Source: Candidatus Stackebrandtia excrementipullorum (GTDB lineage: Bacteria; Actinomycetota; Actinomycetes; Mycobacteriales; Micromonosporaceae). From it: 58,268 bases of DNA. Below the pieces are notes generated by a model. It was not told the DNA's origin. It searched no databases and saw only the letters and a list, made by a program, of their open reading frames with translations. The stretch spans positions 1 to 58,268 of the forward strand of contig DXGR01000149.1 in the NCBI GenBank assembly GCA_019113825.1. Reading direction: 5' to 3'. The number at the start of each line of letters is the position of its first letter. Position 1 is the stretch's first letter. Positions 16,777 through 26,991 of the stretch are shown here, one piece after another. The translations under genes and the position numbers were made by a program.

Positions 16777-17424
16777 TCAGGCTTCGAAAGGGCTTACCGC
16801 ACCGGTCACCACAGTGACGTCGTCGTGGCCGTTGGCCCACCAGTGCGGCTGCGAACAACCGTAGGTGACCGAATCGCCCTCCTCCAACTCGATCCGACGG
16901 TCACCGTGCACGACCACGAGTCGTCCCTTGTCTACGGTAACGTGTTCGGTTCCGAGGTGCCGGAACGGCTGGCCCTCGTTGGAAAAACCCGGCGGAATCG
17001 TGGAACGGATGACTTGAAGGTTCGACTGCGACCGAGGCGTCAACAGTTCACGAACGACCCGTTGCGGTTCGGGCAGATCGGGCGAGGTTGGAAGGATGTA
17101 CCGTTCATCGGCGCGCACCACCATGCTGTCGCCCCCCATGCCGCTCAACAACTTGGGAAGGCTGATACCCAGCGCGCTGGCCAGACGGTACAGCGACTGA
17201 AAGGACGGATTCCCCAAACCGCGTTCCAGTTGACTGATCAGACCGAAACTGACTCCCGATCGCTGACTCAACGCCTGCAGGCTAAGCCCCTGCCGCTGCC
17301 GCTCGACCCGAAGCGAAGCCCCCACTGCGGCGATCTCGAGTTCCGCCTCGTCCTTTTCACCCATTTGCACCAATGTACCCAGCCGGTCCGACATGTGCCG
17401 AGCAGCATGGTCGAAGACCGGCAA
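16777..17424 (-). CDS. XRE-family regulator with C-terminal cupin domain
   Basis: The 215-residue protein joins an N-terminal helix-turn-helix to a cupin sensor. The helix-turn-helix covers about residues 34-88 and contains LRVERQRQGLSLQALSQRSG, then GLISQLERGLGNPSFQSLYR. The cupin contains GTEHVTVDKGRLVVVHGDRR followed by LEEGDSVTYGCSQPHWWAN. This PuuR/HipB-like architecture is typical of repressors of amine, amino-acid or small-metabolite pathways; the ligand is unknown. The start used here is TTG 17424, ten bases after GGAGG. An ATG at 17364 (MGEKDEAE) would trim 20 non-conserved residues and is equally plausible. It is separated from both neighbours and may act on the peptide importer, though that is inference. 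Confidence 0.87.
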   Translation of the reverse strand: MPVFDHAARHMSDRLGTLVQMGEKDEAELEIAAVGASLRVERQRQGLSLQALSQRSGVSFGLISQLERGLGNPSFQSLYRLASALGISLPKLLSGMGGDSMVVRADERYILPTSPDLPEPQRVVRELLTPRSQSNLQVIRSTIPPGFSNEGQPFRHLGTEHVTVDKGRLVVVHGDRRIELEEGDSVTYGCSQPHWWANGHDDVTVVTGAVSPFEA

Positions 17425-18198
17425 CCCGGACCGTCCTCCACCGTAGAATTGTCTGGGACACAGCCGTCGACCCCGGCTACGCTCCCTTGAGGCATGTCTC
17501 TTCCCGTACGTGATTCGACAAACGCCTTACCGTCCCGCCGCTACCAAGGCCGCAGCGGTCTAGTTCAGATTCCCATCGCCATCATCCGTTACCCGTCACC
17601 GGCGTCGGTGTTTCACCGCCTTTGGGGTTGACGGGAACCATTGGCGAAATGTTCTCGATCGGTGCCAGGCCCGCCGATCAACTCCGTGACGTTCGTCTGC
17701 ATGGGGCCACCACCCGGTCAGCATCCGGCGACGGCTCGGCGGAGGTCCGTAGCACCGAAGGGGTGCCGGGGTTCGTTGTCGGCCCGCCGACGTTGCTGTT
17801 CACCGCTGACTTCGTAGTACCCCGATGGTGGATCGTCGGCGCCGACCGGCCGCCAGGCGACACCGTTCAGATGCCGACCACCGTCACGGTACACACGCTT
17901 CCGTGTTCGAAGAGGCGGCTGGGCATACGACATCAACGCCCCCGTCCACGAGGAGAAATCGGGCTCGTGACCGCGGCGAGGCATCTCGGGGCGGGAACGC
18001 GAAACCCGGGACGCCGCCTCCGTGGTGCGAACGGTGGACCGGTCGCGCAATATCGACTCATCGGAATACCCGGTTTTACGCGTTGCGGCTCTTCCGGGAC
18101 GCAACCTCCGGCGTCGGCATCGCGGGCGGAGCGGTCGTCACACGACGGCGATTGCCGTGCCCATCGTCGGCTCGAACCGACAACCGTGCTCCATCAGG
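17425..18198. other. Gene-poor region, no supported gene
   Basis: About 770 bases separate the XRE-cupin gene from the TspO-like gene. Several open frames cross it on both strands, but none has a convincing start or a family motif. The least random stretch is on the minus strand (about 17760-17990, including WTGALMSYAQPPLR and GVAWRPVGADDPPSGYYEV), which could be a decayed gene. I cannot identify it. Confidence 0.4.
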
Positions 18199-18975
18199 TC
18201 AGCCAAAGGCCGCGCGTGATCGGTCGCGTGCACGAAGCAGCCGGACCGCAAGCACGAGGACAACCAGGAGTGCCACCACCATTGACGTCACCGCCACACC
18301 GTCGTCGGACTCGGCGGCGATCCATGCCAGCGCCCACACCATCGAGATCACAAAGCCGACCACCGCGACAGCTTGCAGAACAACGATGACCGAGACGACC
18401 CCCACCAGCACCAACGCCACCGCCCCGGTCACCGTCCCGGCACCGTCGTCCCCCAGCGCCGCCACGGTGGTCAACGCGCCGACGGCCGTGGCCGCCAACA
18501 CCCATCCGGTGTAGAGCGTTAGCGGCGCCCACAGCAACAGTTGCGTGGGTCGGCGGGTGGTTCGAGGTACGGAGGTGGCCCGTCGCCAGGCTACGGTCAG
18601 CATCGCCAACAAAGCAACGATGACGATTTGCGACACCCAAACCTGCCGGGATACGAACAGACCAACCCAGCCCGCGTTCAGCACACCGACCGCGACGAGC
18701 CACCAGCCGGTGCGCCGATGAATCGTTCGGCCGCGTTGAGAAGGCAGCAGTTGCCACACCGCATAGGCGAGGAAGGCAAGGTATATGACGTTCCAGATCA
18801 AGAAAGCCGTGCCTGCGGGCAGGATCGGATTGGCATAGCTCCGTGCGACGTCGCCCACCGACTCGTCGGCGACGCCGCTGCCCCCGACCGCACCGGCGGC
18901 GAACTGGGTAAGCGCGGCGACCAGCACCGCGACGGCCCGAACGATATCGGTCCGTTGTGGACGTGAGATGTTCAT
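18199..18975 (-). CDS. TspO/MBR-related membrane protein
   Basis: The 258-residue protein has about seven hydrophobic helices. Its order of motifs resembles TspO/MBR relatives: a first helix, then a loop with SYANPILPAGTAFLIWNVIY, a pair of helices with LLPSQRGRTIHRRTGWWLVA and VLNAGWVGLFV, and further helices ending in a basic tail (RLLRARDRSRAAFG). TspO proteins bind tetrapyrroles or cholesterol-like ligands. This larger variant, common in actinobacteria and eukaryotic algae, has no known ligand. AAGGAG lies seven bases before ATG 18975, fixing the start. It stands alone, flanked by gene-poor DNA. Confidence 0.8.
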   Translation of the reverse strand: MNISRPQRTDIVRAVAVLVAALTQFAAGAVGGSGVADESVGDVARSYANPILPAGTAFLIWNVIYLAFLAYAVWQLLPSQRGRTIHRRTGWWLVAVGVLNAGWVGLFVSRQVWVSQIVIVALLAMLTVAWRRATSVPRTTRRPTQLLLWAPLTLYTGWVLAATAVGALTTVAALGDDGAGTVTGAVALVLVGVVSVIVVLQAVAVVGFVISMVWALAWIAAESDDGVAVTSMVVALLVVLVLAVRLLRARDRSRAAFG

Positions 18976-19881
18976 GGGCGGGCTCCTTTGACGATCTGCA
19001 GACTTTGTATACCCGGCTCCACCGCCGATACCCACGGTTTCGTAAAACAGAGGTGAACAACCGCGCCGCCGACGTCTCGTACCGCGGGCCTCGAGTGAAA
19101 GACCGCGTTCGTGGAATGGGTTGGGTGTGCAACGCCGCCCCGACCCCTGGCGATGCCATCGAACAAACAGATTCCAATGTCCACATGCACTCATCGGCGA
19201 CCGACGACCGTGGCGTTCTTTTCTCGCAACACCACGCCGACGCACAGTGTGACCGTTCATTGGGCGATGCCCATATCGAGAACGCCACGGCGATGCACCG
19301 GCACTACCGGCCGATCGGCGGATTCGAGTTGGCCGACCCGGTGATGCGTTGGTACCGGCGGCGGATGAACAGGTGCAACGTGACCCGCTGATTCGGTGAA
19401 CGGCGTGCCCCGTTCCTTCGCCGGGGATATTGCCGGCGAAGCATTATGGTGAGTTGTCGGGTGAGCGTGGCGGTGCTTGCCCGGTCGGTAAAGGCTTTGT
19501 CGTCGGCGGTTTCACGTTCCCGGTTTTGGGCGGTGCGTTGTTTCTTGACGGCCCGGACGAAGGCGTATTCGACGACCCCGCGCCCTGGACAGGGGATAAA
19601 GCGGGTCGCGGAACGCGTCGACCAAGGCACGGAGTTTGCGAGCACTGGTGTGTCCGTATCGGATTTCCGGGTACAACGACAGGTCGCCGACTGCGGCGCG
19701 GCTCGCGTGGCGACGCAAAACATCAGCGCCGGGAGCAGCCCCAGGGCGTCGAGGACTATGTGACGTTCACGTCGGTTGAACGCGCGGCGATACCAACGAC
19801 AAAAGCCTCACGTGTCGACGTCGACCGGTCAAACGTCGATACCGGAGTTTCCCCACACCCGGAACCGCTATGGAATCGTCT
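18976..19881. other. Gene-poor region with possible decayed coding sequence
   Basis: No intact gene is supported in these 900 bases. On the minus strand between about 19800 and 19500, two overlapping frames look like former protein. One reads RWYRRAFNRRERHIVLDALG; the next reads GDLSLYPEIRYGHTSARKL, LRALVDAFRDPLYPLSRARG. The first vaguely recalls the core of IS5-type transposases, but the match is too weak to call. The promoter of the TspO-like gene must lie near 18985-19040. Confidence 0.4.
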
Positions 19882-21534
19882 TCAGGAAACAAGATCGGGA
19901 TACAGATCCTCGTACGGAACATTCGGGGTCTGGAACGGCACCCGGCCTCGGGTCTCCACCGAGCAGTCGGAACTCAAGATTGGAATGTATCGGCCACTGA
20001 CTCGGCCGTTCAGCTCCTCGACATAGTCGAGGTGACCGCTACCGGTCAATTCATCACCCACCCGAAACAGATGGTTGCGGACGCTTCCGGCCAGGCTGCT
20101 CTCGTCACCGGCTTCGAAACCGAGCAACGTCGCACGTACCGCGATCGTGGCGGCATCATAGTAGATCAGACTGTATCCACTATAGAATTCCTCCGGTGTG
20201 GAGATACTTCTGCTCTCCGCCTTCACCGTCTGATTAACGGCCGCCTCGTAGTCGGCAAAGCCCGGCGGGCTCCAACCTTCGTCGTCGAGCCAGTACGGAT
20301 CGAACGCACTCCCCTGAACCAGACGATAACGCTGTGGATTCTGTTCTGCGGTCGGGTCACACGCGGCACCCGAATAAGAGCCGGCCATATCGGGAAGCAG
20401 GCCGAGTTCGACCGTGTACACCGTGATCGGATCACCGTCGGCGGTCCGGCAACCGCGCAACTCCAGCGCACGCAGGAAGGTCCCCAGGTCGGAGTACCGT
20501 CCCGCGAAGAACACTCCGGTTGTCTCGGGATCGGCACAAACCTCGTTGACGATGTGATCGAAGTAGACCGTGGAGTCCCCGGAGCCGGCGCTGCCCTGGA
20601 ACGTGAGCAGGTTACGGACCAGGTAGGGCCCGAGGTACCGGCGGAACTGGTCGGCCAGATCCTGCGAAAACACGTCATCGTCGTTTTCGTCGGCGAGCAA
20701 CAGGCCTTGAACCGGTTCGTGACCGTCCTCCACTCGCCGGTCCAAATGATGTCGCAACGCCGCCGCGAAGTCCTCGTTGTCGGGCGCCGCCCGGATGAGG
20801 CCCGGCGAGTTCACATGGTTGATGGACGTCGACGTCGACGAACCCGCGATCATGGGAATGTTCAGCTCGGACAGATCCCGTGCCGTCTGCTCGGTCACCG
20901 TCGTCGAGGTCGACTGTCCGATCACGATCGACAGCGGGATGTCGTCGTCGATCATCGACGCAAGAGTATCGACGACCGTATCGGCGCCCTGCTGTATCGC
21001 ACCCTCGTTGGCCAGGTACAGCTGAAATATTCTGCTGTGCTCGGTCGCCGCCTCGATGCCGGAATCGGTTTCCACAAAACCGTTCTGTCTCATGATGCCC
21101 ACATAGGCACCCTCCACGGCGTGAAGGATCTGCTCCTCGTCCAGATCCGCTTCACCGCTGAGGGAAAACGAACCCATGAGGACGATGCGAAACGCCTCGA
21201 CGTCGTCTTCGGCGGCCCGGTCCTCCACCGCGGTGTTCATACGGTGAATACGGTCGGTGATCCAATCCAGGCCCGGGTCGAAGGACTGCGACCCGTCGTT
21301 CACTCCGACACATTCACCGTCAACCTGTTTCAACCCGCTACCGCAGACGAGGTAGGGCCAACCGAACACTCCTCCCATCGCACCGGCGAGGATCACGACC
21401 ACGGTCGACAACGCCACCGCCAGACGACTGCGCCGAAACCGGCTTCGCTGGAGCGGTGAGCCGATACTACGCACCAGTTCCGAGCGAGTGAGCGGAAACT
21501 CGAGATCGCTGATAACGGACCGGCCGTGTTCCAC
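19882..21534 (-). CDS. Membrane-anchored periplasmic-binding-fold (type 1) sensor-like protein
   Basis: The 550-residue protein has a short basic cytoplasmic N-terminus, one membrane helix (about residues 38-60) and a long outside domain. That domain has the type 1 periplasmic-binding (LivJ/ANF-receptor) layout. Two lobes are visible: IVLMGSFSLSGEADLD...AVEGAYVGI, then IPLSIVIGQSTSTTVTE and IPMIAGSSTSTSINH, and the second lobe with VQGLLLADENDDDVFSQDLA, GVFFAGRYSDLGTFLRAL and EEFYSGYSLIYYDAATIAVR. It is tethered rather than lipidated, and no permease is near. GTG 21534 lies six bases after GAGGT, which overlaps the stop of the NTPase gene upstream. The two are thus one operon, and this protein probably senses a ligand for it. 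Confidence 0.78.
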   Translation of the reverse strand: MEHGRSVISDLEFPLTRSELVRSIGSPLQRSRFRRSRLAVALSTVVVILAGAMGGVFGWPYLVCGSGLKQVDGECVGVNDGSQSFDPGLDWITDRIHRMNTAVEDRAAEDDVEAFRIVLMGSFSLSGEADLDEEQILHAVEGAYVGIMRQNGFVETDSGIEAATEHSRIFQLYLANEGAIQQGADTVVDTLASMIDDDIPLSIVIGQSTSTTVTEQTARDLSELNIPMIAGSSTSTSINHVNSPGLIRAAPDNEDFAAALRHHLDRRVEDGHEPVQGLLLADENDDDVFSQDLADQFRRYLGPYLVRNLLTFQGSAGSGDSTVYFDHIVNEVCADPETTGVFFAGRYSDLGTFLRALELRGCRTADGDPITVYTVELGLLPDMAGSYSGAACDPTAEQNPQRYRLVQGSAFDPYWLDDEGWSPPGFADYEAAVNQTVKAESRSISTPEEFYSGYSLIYYDAATIAVRATLLGFEAGDESSLAGSVRNHLFRVGDELTGSGHLDYVEELNGRVSGRYIPILSSDCSVETRGRVPFQTPNVPYEDLYPDLVS

Positions 21535-21543
21535 AGGTGTACC

Positions 21544-23520
21544 TCACACGTCGATGTCGGAGTCCAGGGGGTTGACCGGACGCTCCAGCGAAATGTTCTC
21601 GTGAAACTCGGCTTCCGCCCGGAAGGGGCCGGCGTCCTCGCACACCGCCCCCAGATCGTGGAGCGCCGTTCGAACCCGCAGATGAACATCCCTGGTGTAC
21701 ATGCTTTCAAAGGGGTCCTCGATGACCCATTTACCGGCGACGATGCGGACAAGTCTTGACAACCTGTGCCCCAACGGGGGCGTACCGCCGCCGCGACGCG
21801 GCCCGCGGTTGCGGACCAGAAACGCGTACCGCTGCAACGGTGTAAACGTCTCGACGTCCTCGTCGTCGATCGGCGGTTGCGGCACAAAGGCAGCGTGACG
21901 AATCAGATCAAGAACATCGGCTTCACGTCCCGGCTGGTCAAGAAGCGCATCGAGTTGTCGACACACCTCCATAAGGTCACCCGCGCCAAGCGTGTAGTAG
22001 TACCAGTTACGGGTGTATTCGCGGCCCTTTTTCCCGGATCGTCTCGCGAGTCGACGGAACGCTCCGTCACGATCACAGCGGTCCCATGTCGGCTCCGTGG
22101 GCCAACGATGCAGGAGCAACCGCATCAACAGGGCACGAGCCGACCGCGCGGCCCCCGAGTTCTCGTTCCAGGCCAGCCACCGACGATCGTCGAGCCCGGT
22201 GAGGTCCTCACTCAGCCCGTATGTCTGAATCAGATAGTCAACGTCCTCGATGTCTTTGGCCAAAGAACATATCGTCAACGCCTCGAGTGCATGACTGGCC
22301 AAGTCCAATTCAGAGTGTTTGAGGAGCGCTTTCACGAGCGTGTTGCACAGGTGTTCTTTCAGCGTGAGACCGTCGACGCCGCTGCGCTGTCTGGCCAACA
22401 GCCGCTGAAGCCCGTGGTGGGCGTGCATCCCGTCGATCGCCTGATCCTGCAGCAGTTGGCTGGTCGCCGTCGCATAACCGCCGGTGAGCCCGTACACGAG
22501 TTCGGGAAAGTAGTCGTCGATGTGATGCGGTGTCCGCTCGGCCAACCGACGCACCTCGGTAGGGCTGAAATCCGGGACCGGGACCGCCTTGGTCTTGGCC
22601 ATGTGCGGTTCTTCGGGAGTACTACTGACCAGCAACAACGGGATTCGGTCGGTGTCCTTGTGCGTCGGTGACGAGTGCACGGATCGAAACAGCGCCAGCA
22701 GTCCGCCTCCTTTACCCGCCGGTTGCTTCAACGCGTCGACATCGTCCAAAAAGATCACACGGCGATACTGGTCGGCACCGGTGGCTTCGCGCAGGTCGGC
22801 GAAAAACGCGTGAACAAGCCACTCGTTGCGACTGGTCTGCGCCATCCAGCCCGCCTCCTGGTCGTGCTCGGCGCGCTCGCCGACGACGTGCTCGGGGTAG
22901 GGATTGACAAGCGAACCCCACGAGCGGTTCTTAAACCACCGCTCCACGACCGGGTCGATCCTCCATCGCGGCGAAATCAGTCCCGGACGAAACGGACGGA
23001 CGGCGCCGACCTGGAACTTCACGAAGAGAAGGTTCACCTCGACCGCGACATTCACAGTCGGGGCCTCCCCGTTGCGGCGCCCGCGCCGATGTACGCGATC
23101 AAAGCGGGGGCGTCGCCTCCACCGTCGCACCAGGTCGGGCCAGTGTCTGGTGTAGTCGGTTATAGGCGTGAAGTCGTTGTGTAGAGCCGTGAGTGCCAGA
23201 TCCAGTCGCGGGAAGTGACAGCGCGGCAGCCCCGGAATCCTGGTGGTCAACTGGTCCTGTACATCACGGAACAGATCCGGCACGGTTTCGGGCCGGTACT
23301 CGTTGCAGTTGACGAACGCCGTGGGCGTGACCAGGCGGAGGATGTCATTGGACTGTGTCAGGAGAGTCGTCTTTCCGCTGCCCGAGGGACCGTGTACCAC
23401 AAGGTTCTCCACCCTGACCGTATCCCGCCGACAGGCCTCCAGTATTTCGTCGAGCGGACGTTCACGCAGGATTGTGGACCCTGCGATGTCGACTTTGGTG
23501 GCCATCGGGCGCAACTTCAT
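21544..23520 (-). CDS. Large P-loop NTPase (AAA/STAND-like), partner of the membrane sensor
   Basis: The 658-residue protein has a clear nucleotide-binding domain: GPSGSGKTT Walker A at residues 44-52, VIFLDDVDAL Walker B from 255, and PLLLVSSTPEE as a sensor-1 strand. About 100 residues between strands 2 and 3 (residues 120-220) form a basic, non-conserved insert. The C-terminal half is helical, with winged-helix-like and alpha-solenoid-like parts. This fits AAA_16/STAND signalling ATPases. No membrane segment is present. AAGGAGG lies 11 bases before ATG 23520. It is followed after 9 bases by the sensor gene, so the pair probably works as receptor plus ATP-driven effector. I do not know a named system with this pairing. 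Confidence 0.75.
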   Translation of the reverse strand: MKLRPMATKVDIAGSTILRERPLDEILEACRRDTVRVENLVVHGPSGSGKTTLLTQSNDILRLVTPTAFVNCNEYRPETVPDLFRDVQDQLTTRIPGLPRCHFPRLDLALTALHNDFTPITDYTRHWPDLVRRWRRRPRFDRVHRRGRRNGEAPTVNVAVEVNLLFVKFQVGAVRPFRPGLISPRWRIDPVVERWFKNRSWGSLVNPYPEHVVGERAEHDQEAGWMAQTSRNEWLVHAFFADLREATGADQYRRVIFLDDVDALKQPAGKGGGLLALFRSVHSSPTHKDTDRIPLLLVSSTPEEPHMAKTKAVPVPDFSPTEVRRLAERTPHHIDDYFPELVYGLTGGYATATSQLLQDQAIDGMHAHHGLQRLLARQRSGVDGLTLKEHLCNTLVKALLKHSELDLASHALEALTICSLAKDIEDVDYLIQTYGLSEDLTGLDDRRWLAWNENSGAARSARALLMRLLLHRWPTEPTWDRCDRDGAFRRLARRSGKKGREYTRNWYYYTLGAGDLMEVCRQLDALLDQPGREADVLDLIRHAAFVPQPPIDDEDVETFTPLQRYAFLVRNRGPRRGGGTPPLGHRLSRLVRIVAGKWVIEDPFESMYTRDVHLRVRTALHDLGAVCEDAGPFRAEAEFHENISLERPVNPLDSDIDV

Positions 23521-23748
23521 CGTCGGTGCAGCCTCCTTGGGTGGGCTACATGTAATTCTACCCTCGCGTCACACACCGTGCTCGACTCGAAACGATCTTG
23601 CGGCGCCGACGCCGGGCATTTCTTGCACCATCACGGGTTGAGATTGCCTGTCACACAACGACAGTACCGTTACACCACAACATATTCCGACACTCGCAAT
23701 TGTGTCCATAGTGCCTAACCACAGTGGCCTTATTCTCGCCTGCGCCCG

Positions 23749-26736
23749 TCAGGGCTTGACGTGCCGAAGCGACGGCACCCCGGCAAGGAGCTCCTCCACG
23801 TCCCGCGCGTCCGGGTAACCTCCGGGCCCGAAGTAGTCCAGCGCCTCGACCAACACGTCACGACCGGCCGTGTCCCCGGAGACCAACAGGCACTCCCCCA
23901 ACGCGCGTTGCGCCTGCGCGAGGAACCAGTAAGCACCGATCCGTTCGGCGATGTCGACGGCCCCCCGAAGGGTTTCGACGGCTTCGCGACACCGACCGAG
24001 ATGGTGCTGCGTCACACCCAGTTGAGTAAATGTCTCCACCTGATGGAAGGCCACGTTCAGGCGTTCCAGCGATTCCAGTTGCCGGTTGATGTGCGGCATC
24101 GCCTCGGCGGCACGGCCGAGCCCCAGATACGCACCGGCCATACCCCAGTGTCCAATATGCCTCATATTGCTGAGCTCGTGCCGCTCGGCGTACTCGACGA
24201 CGCACCGGTGCAGTCCCAGAGCTTCTGTGTAATCACCGGCGCCGTTGCGAACAATGCCACGGCGCGATCGGATCCAGGCCAACATACGCCCCGAGTCCAG
24301 TTCGGTCGCGGTAGCCTGAGCCTCATCGAGATAGACGTCGGCCTCATCGTACCGCCGTAGACGCGCCAGGTCTCCCGCCATGTTGAACAGCAGGTACACC
24401 AGTTCGGTCTTGGCCTGTGACTGTCGGGCGAAGTCGATGGCCTGCAGTGTCAGCTGCTCGCCGGCGCGCAGGTCCCCACGCCGCTCTGCGAAGACCGCAA
24501 GGTTGTTAAGGCCGACGAGCTCCCCACGGGCCGAGCCGATTCGCTGTGCCAGTTCAATCGACTCGCGAGTACGCGCTTCGGCCTGATCGAACTGAGCAAG
24601 ATTTTCATGCGCGACCCCCTGATAGGCCAGCATTCGCGCCTGTACGTCCACCGCCGCCGCACGTCGGGCTGCTGCCACCCCCAATTCCGCCAGGCGCAGC
24701 CGCGAGCGCGCGGCACCATGGTGCATCAAATGAGCCTGCACCGGTACACACAGGTCGATCAGGTGATCGTCGTGGCCCCTGCCGTCCGCCTCGACGATCA
24801 GCTGCTCGAGCACTACAAGCTCGTCGCCAAACCAGCGTTCGGCCTCGGAAGGACCGTTCGGCACCGGAAACAACGACCGACGGACGGCCAGACGCCGCGG
24901 TAGCGCCGGCTTCTCGGTCTGTCCGAGCGCATGCCACGCGGCCGCCGCATAGTGCTCGGCCAGCCGCCTCCACACGGTGTCACGTTCGGCGTCGTCGTTG
25001 ATCGTGTTGGACGCATAGCCGCGCAACAGATCGTGCAGGCGGTACTTCCCGTGGCCGGCCGCCATGATCAGGTGATTGTCCAGGAGTTGTTCCAGAAGGA
25101 GGTCGGCGTCTTCAACATCGATACCGGCCAATACAGCCGCGTGATGACGATCGAACACGGGCCCGCTGAAGACCCCAAGTGCTCGAAACAGGCGCTGAGA
25201 TGCCTCACCCAGCTCCGCGTAGGACAGGTCGAATGCGGCGCTGACGCCACGTGCGGAGCCGTCGATCTCCCGAATGGCGTTGCGGTGACCGGAAAGTCGG
25301 TCGAGAAAAGTCTCAGGTGTCCAATGCGGTCGGTTCCGGAGACGGGATGCGGCGATACGCAACGCCAACGGCAAACGTCCACACAGTCGAGCTATACGAG
25401 TGGTCGTGTCGGTGACCCGTACGGCGGCCTCCCCGGCGAACAGTGCCGTGGCCTGCGGTAGCGAAAGAACGTCGAGCGACACCGGGACGGCCTCCACCAG
25501 GTCCACCATCCGCTGTCGGCTCGTGATCAGTGTCAGGCACCGCGCGCTGCCGGGAAGGAGCGGGCGCACCTGGTCGGCATTGGCTGCATTGTCCAATACC
25601 AACAGGACACGGCGGCCCGACAACGCGGTGCGCCATGCCGACGCGAGTTCATCCGGATCGTCGGGGACGTCCACCTTCAACGACCGCAGCAGTTGAGTCA
25701 GCACTGTGGTCGGTGTCGAAGGCGAGACACCGTCGGCGTAACCCCGTAGATCGGCGAACAGCTGCCCGTCCGGATACTCCTGTGCAAGCTGATGAGCCAC
25801 GTGAACGGCCAAGGCGGTTTTACCGACGCCCGCCATCCCGTCGATCACGACCGCTTTACTACCTGCTACTTGAGCGTGCAGCATCTTGATCTCGGCATCG
25901 CGCCCGGTGAAACCCCTCGCGTCGGCCGGCAACTGTGCCGGGACGGTTTGTCTACTCACGGGTGCGACCGCGATCGACTCCACCGAGGGCGTGTCCAGCG
26001 CGGGGTCCTGTTGAAGCATTCGGACGTGCAGCCGCTGGAGCTGCGGTGACGGGTCGGTTCCCAGTCGATCGCGAAGACGCTCCCGTAGGCCCCGGAATGC
26101 CTGCAACGCCTCGGTAGAACGACGGCCTCGATACAACGCGAGCATCAACTGTTCGATCAACGGCTCCGACAGGGGCTCTTGCGACGTCAGTTCAAGCAGC
26201 TCGGGGAGGACCGTCTCGTGGTGGCCCAACTCCAGTTCCGCGGCGTAACGTTCGACCAACAGGGTCAGGCGCTCGGCGCGGAAACCCGACCGGAACTCCT
26301 CGGCCCAGTCGCCGCTGATGCCGACAAGTGCTTCGCCACCGGCCAACCGTGCGGCTCGACGCCACAACGCGACGGCTTCGTCCGTTTTGGATTCCGCGCG
26401 CAGTCGACGGGCACGACCGGACAGTGCCCGAACCTCGTGCACGTCCACGAGTTCGGCGGGAATATTCAGGACGTACCGTTGGCGGCCGGCGCTGAGCAAA
26501 GCTGCTTCGGGGACTTGCTGGAGAAGTGCGCGTAGCCGCGCCACATAGCTGTACAGCACCGCGACCACCGACTCGGGCGGCTCGGCCCCCCACACTCGAA
26601 GGATCAGGTCGACGTGACCGACCGGCACCCCGGGTCGGCTGGCGAGGACGGCCAGGACGCATGCCAATTTGGGAGCCGAGATATGTTGCCGATCGGTCGA
26701 GCCGACCTCCACCCCGCCTATGAGACGAATCGACAC
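23749..26736 (-). CDS. AfsR/SARP-family regulator with NB-ARC and TPR domains
   Basis: The 995-residue protein has the AfsR architecture. An N-terminal OmpR-type winged helix (about 1-95) comes first, then a bacterial transcriptional activation domain (about 100-245). The NB-ARC ATPase has Walker A GMAGVGKT at 300-307 and VLLVLDN from 377, with a GLPLA-like RLPLALRIAA motif. The tail is a tetratricopeptide array (about 630-995). Such proteins activate antibiotic or morphological genes in response to phosphorylation or ligand binding. The start chosen is GTG 26736, preceded by GAGG. The frame is open to 26880, but those residues are not conserved. It lies upstream of the NTPase-sensor pair on the same strand and is divergent from two small secreted-peptide genes, which are candidate targets. 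Confidence 0.9.
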   Translation of the reverse strand: MSIRLIGGVEVGSTDRQHISAPKLACVLAVLASRPGVPVGHVDLILRVWGAEPPESVVAVLYSYVARLRALLQQVPEAALLSAGRQRYVLNIPAELVDVHEVRALSGRARRLRAESKTDEAVALWRRAARLAGGEALVGISGDWAEEFRSGFRAERLTLLVERYAAELELGHHETVLPELLELTSQEPLSEPLIEQLMLALYRGRRSTEALQAFRGLRERLRDRLGTDPSPQLQRLHVRMLQQDPALDTPSVESIAVAPVSRQTVPAQLPADARGFTGRDAEIKMLHAQVAGSKAVVIDGMAGVGKTALAVHVAHQLAQEYPDGQLFADLRGYADGVSPSTPTTVLTQLLRSLKVDVPDDPDELASAWRTALSGRRVLLVLDNAANADQVRPLLPGSARCLTLITSRQRMVDLVEAVPVSLDVLSLPQATALFAGEAAVRVTDTTTRIARLCGRLPLALRIAASRLRNRPHWTPETFLDRLSGHRNAIREIDGSARGVSAAFDLSYAELGEASQRLFRALGVFSGPVFDRHHAAVLAGIDVEDADLLLEQLLDNHLIMAAGHGKYRLHDLLRGYASNTINDDAERDTVWRRLAEHYAAAAWHALGQTEKPALPRRLAVRRSLFPVPNGPSEAERWFGDELVVLEQLIVEADGRGHDDHLIDLCVPVQAHLMHHGAARSRLRLAELGVAAARRAAAVDVQARMLAYQGVAHENLAQFDQAEARTRESIELAQRIGSARGELVGLNNLAVFAERRGDLRAGEQLTLQAIDFARQSQAKTELVYLLFNMAGDLARLRRYDEADVYLDEAQATATELDSGRMLAWIRSRRGIVRNGAGDYTEALGLHRCVVEYAERHELSNMRHIGHWGMAGAYLGLGRAAEAMPHINRQLESLERLNVAFHQVETFTQLGVTQHHLGRCREAVETLRGAVDIAERIGAYWFLAQAQRALGECLLVSGDTAGRDVLVEALDYFGPGGYPDARDVEELLAGVPSLRHVKP

Positions 26737-26991
26737 GGCAGGCACCTCGCCGGAGTGACCAGTAGTGAGCCTCTTCATCGTAGTCGCCCGTCCAGGGGTC
26801 CCGTGTGGGGTCGAACCGTGGTGCGTTGCGACATATCGGGTGAGGTGTGTTCCATCGGGCTCCGCGAACAATCGTAACACCCATCGATATATCCATGGCT
26901 AGCGATCGATACGCTGGGTACCCATCTGAAACGCCGCCGCCAGGCGGCCGTCGGGTTCGACCGACGACACCACCAAGAAGAAAGCCCCTCC

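Noticed and set aside
17622-18389. A 255-residue plus-strand frame between the XRE-cupin and TspO-like genes
   Set aside because: It has no good start, runs antisense into the TspO-like gene, and its translation is Arg/Pro/Thr-rich without a recognisable domain.
19500-19800. Possible IS5-type transposase remnant on the minus strand
   Set aside because: Only one short segment resembles a transposase core, no terminal inverted repeats or target duplication are visible, and the other frames do not continue the family pattern.
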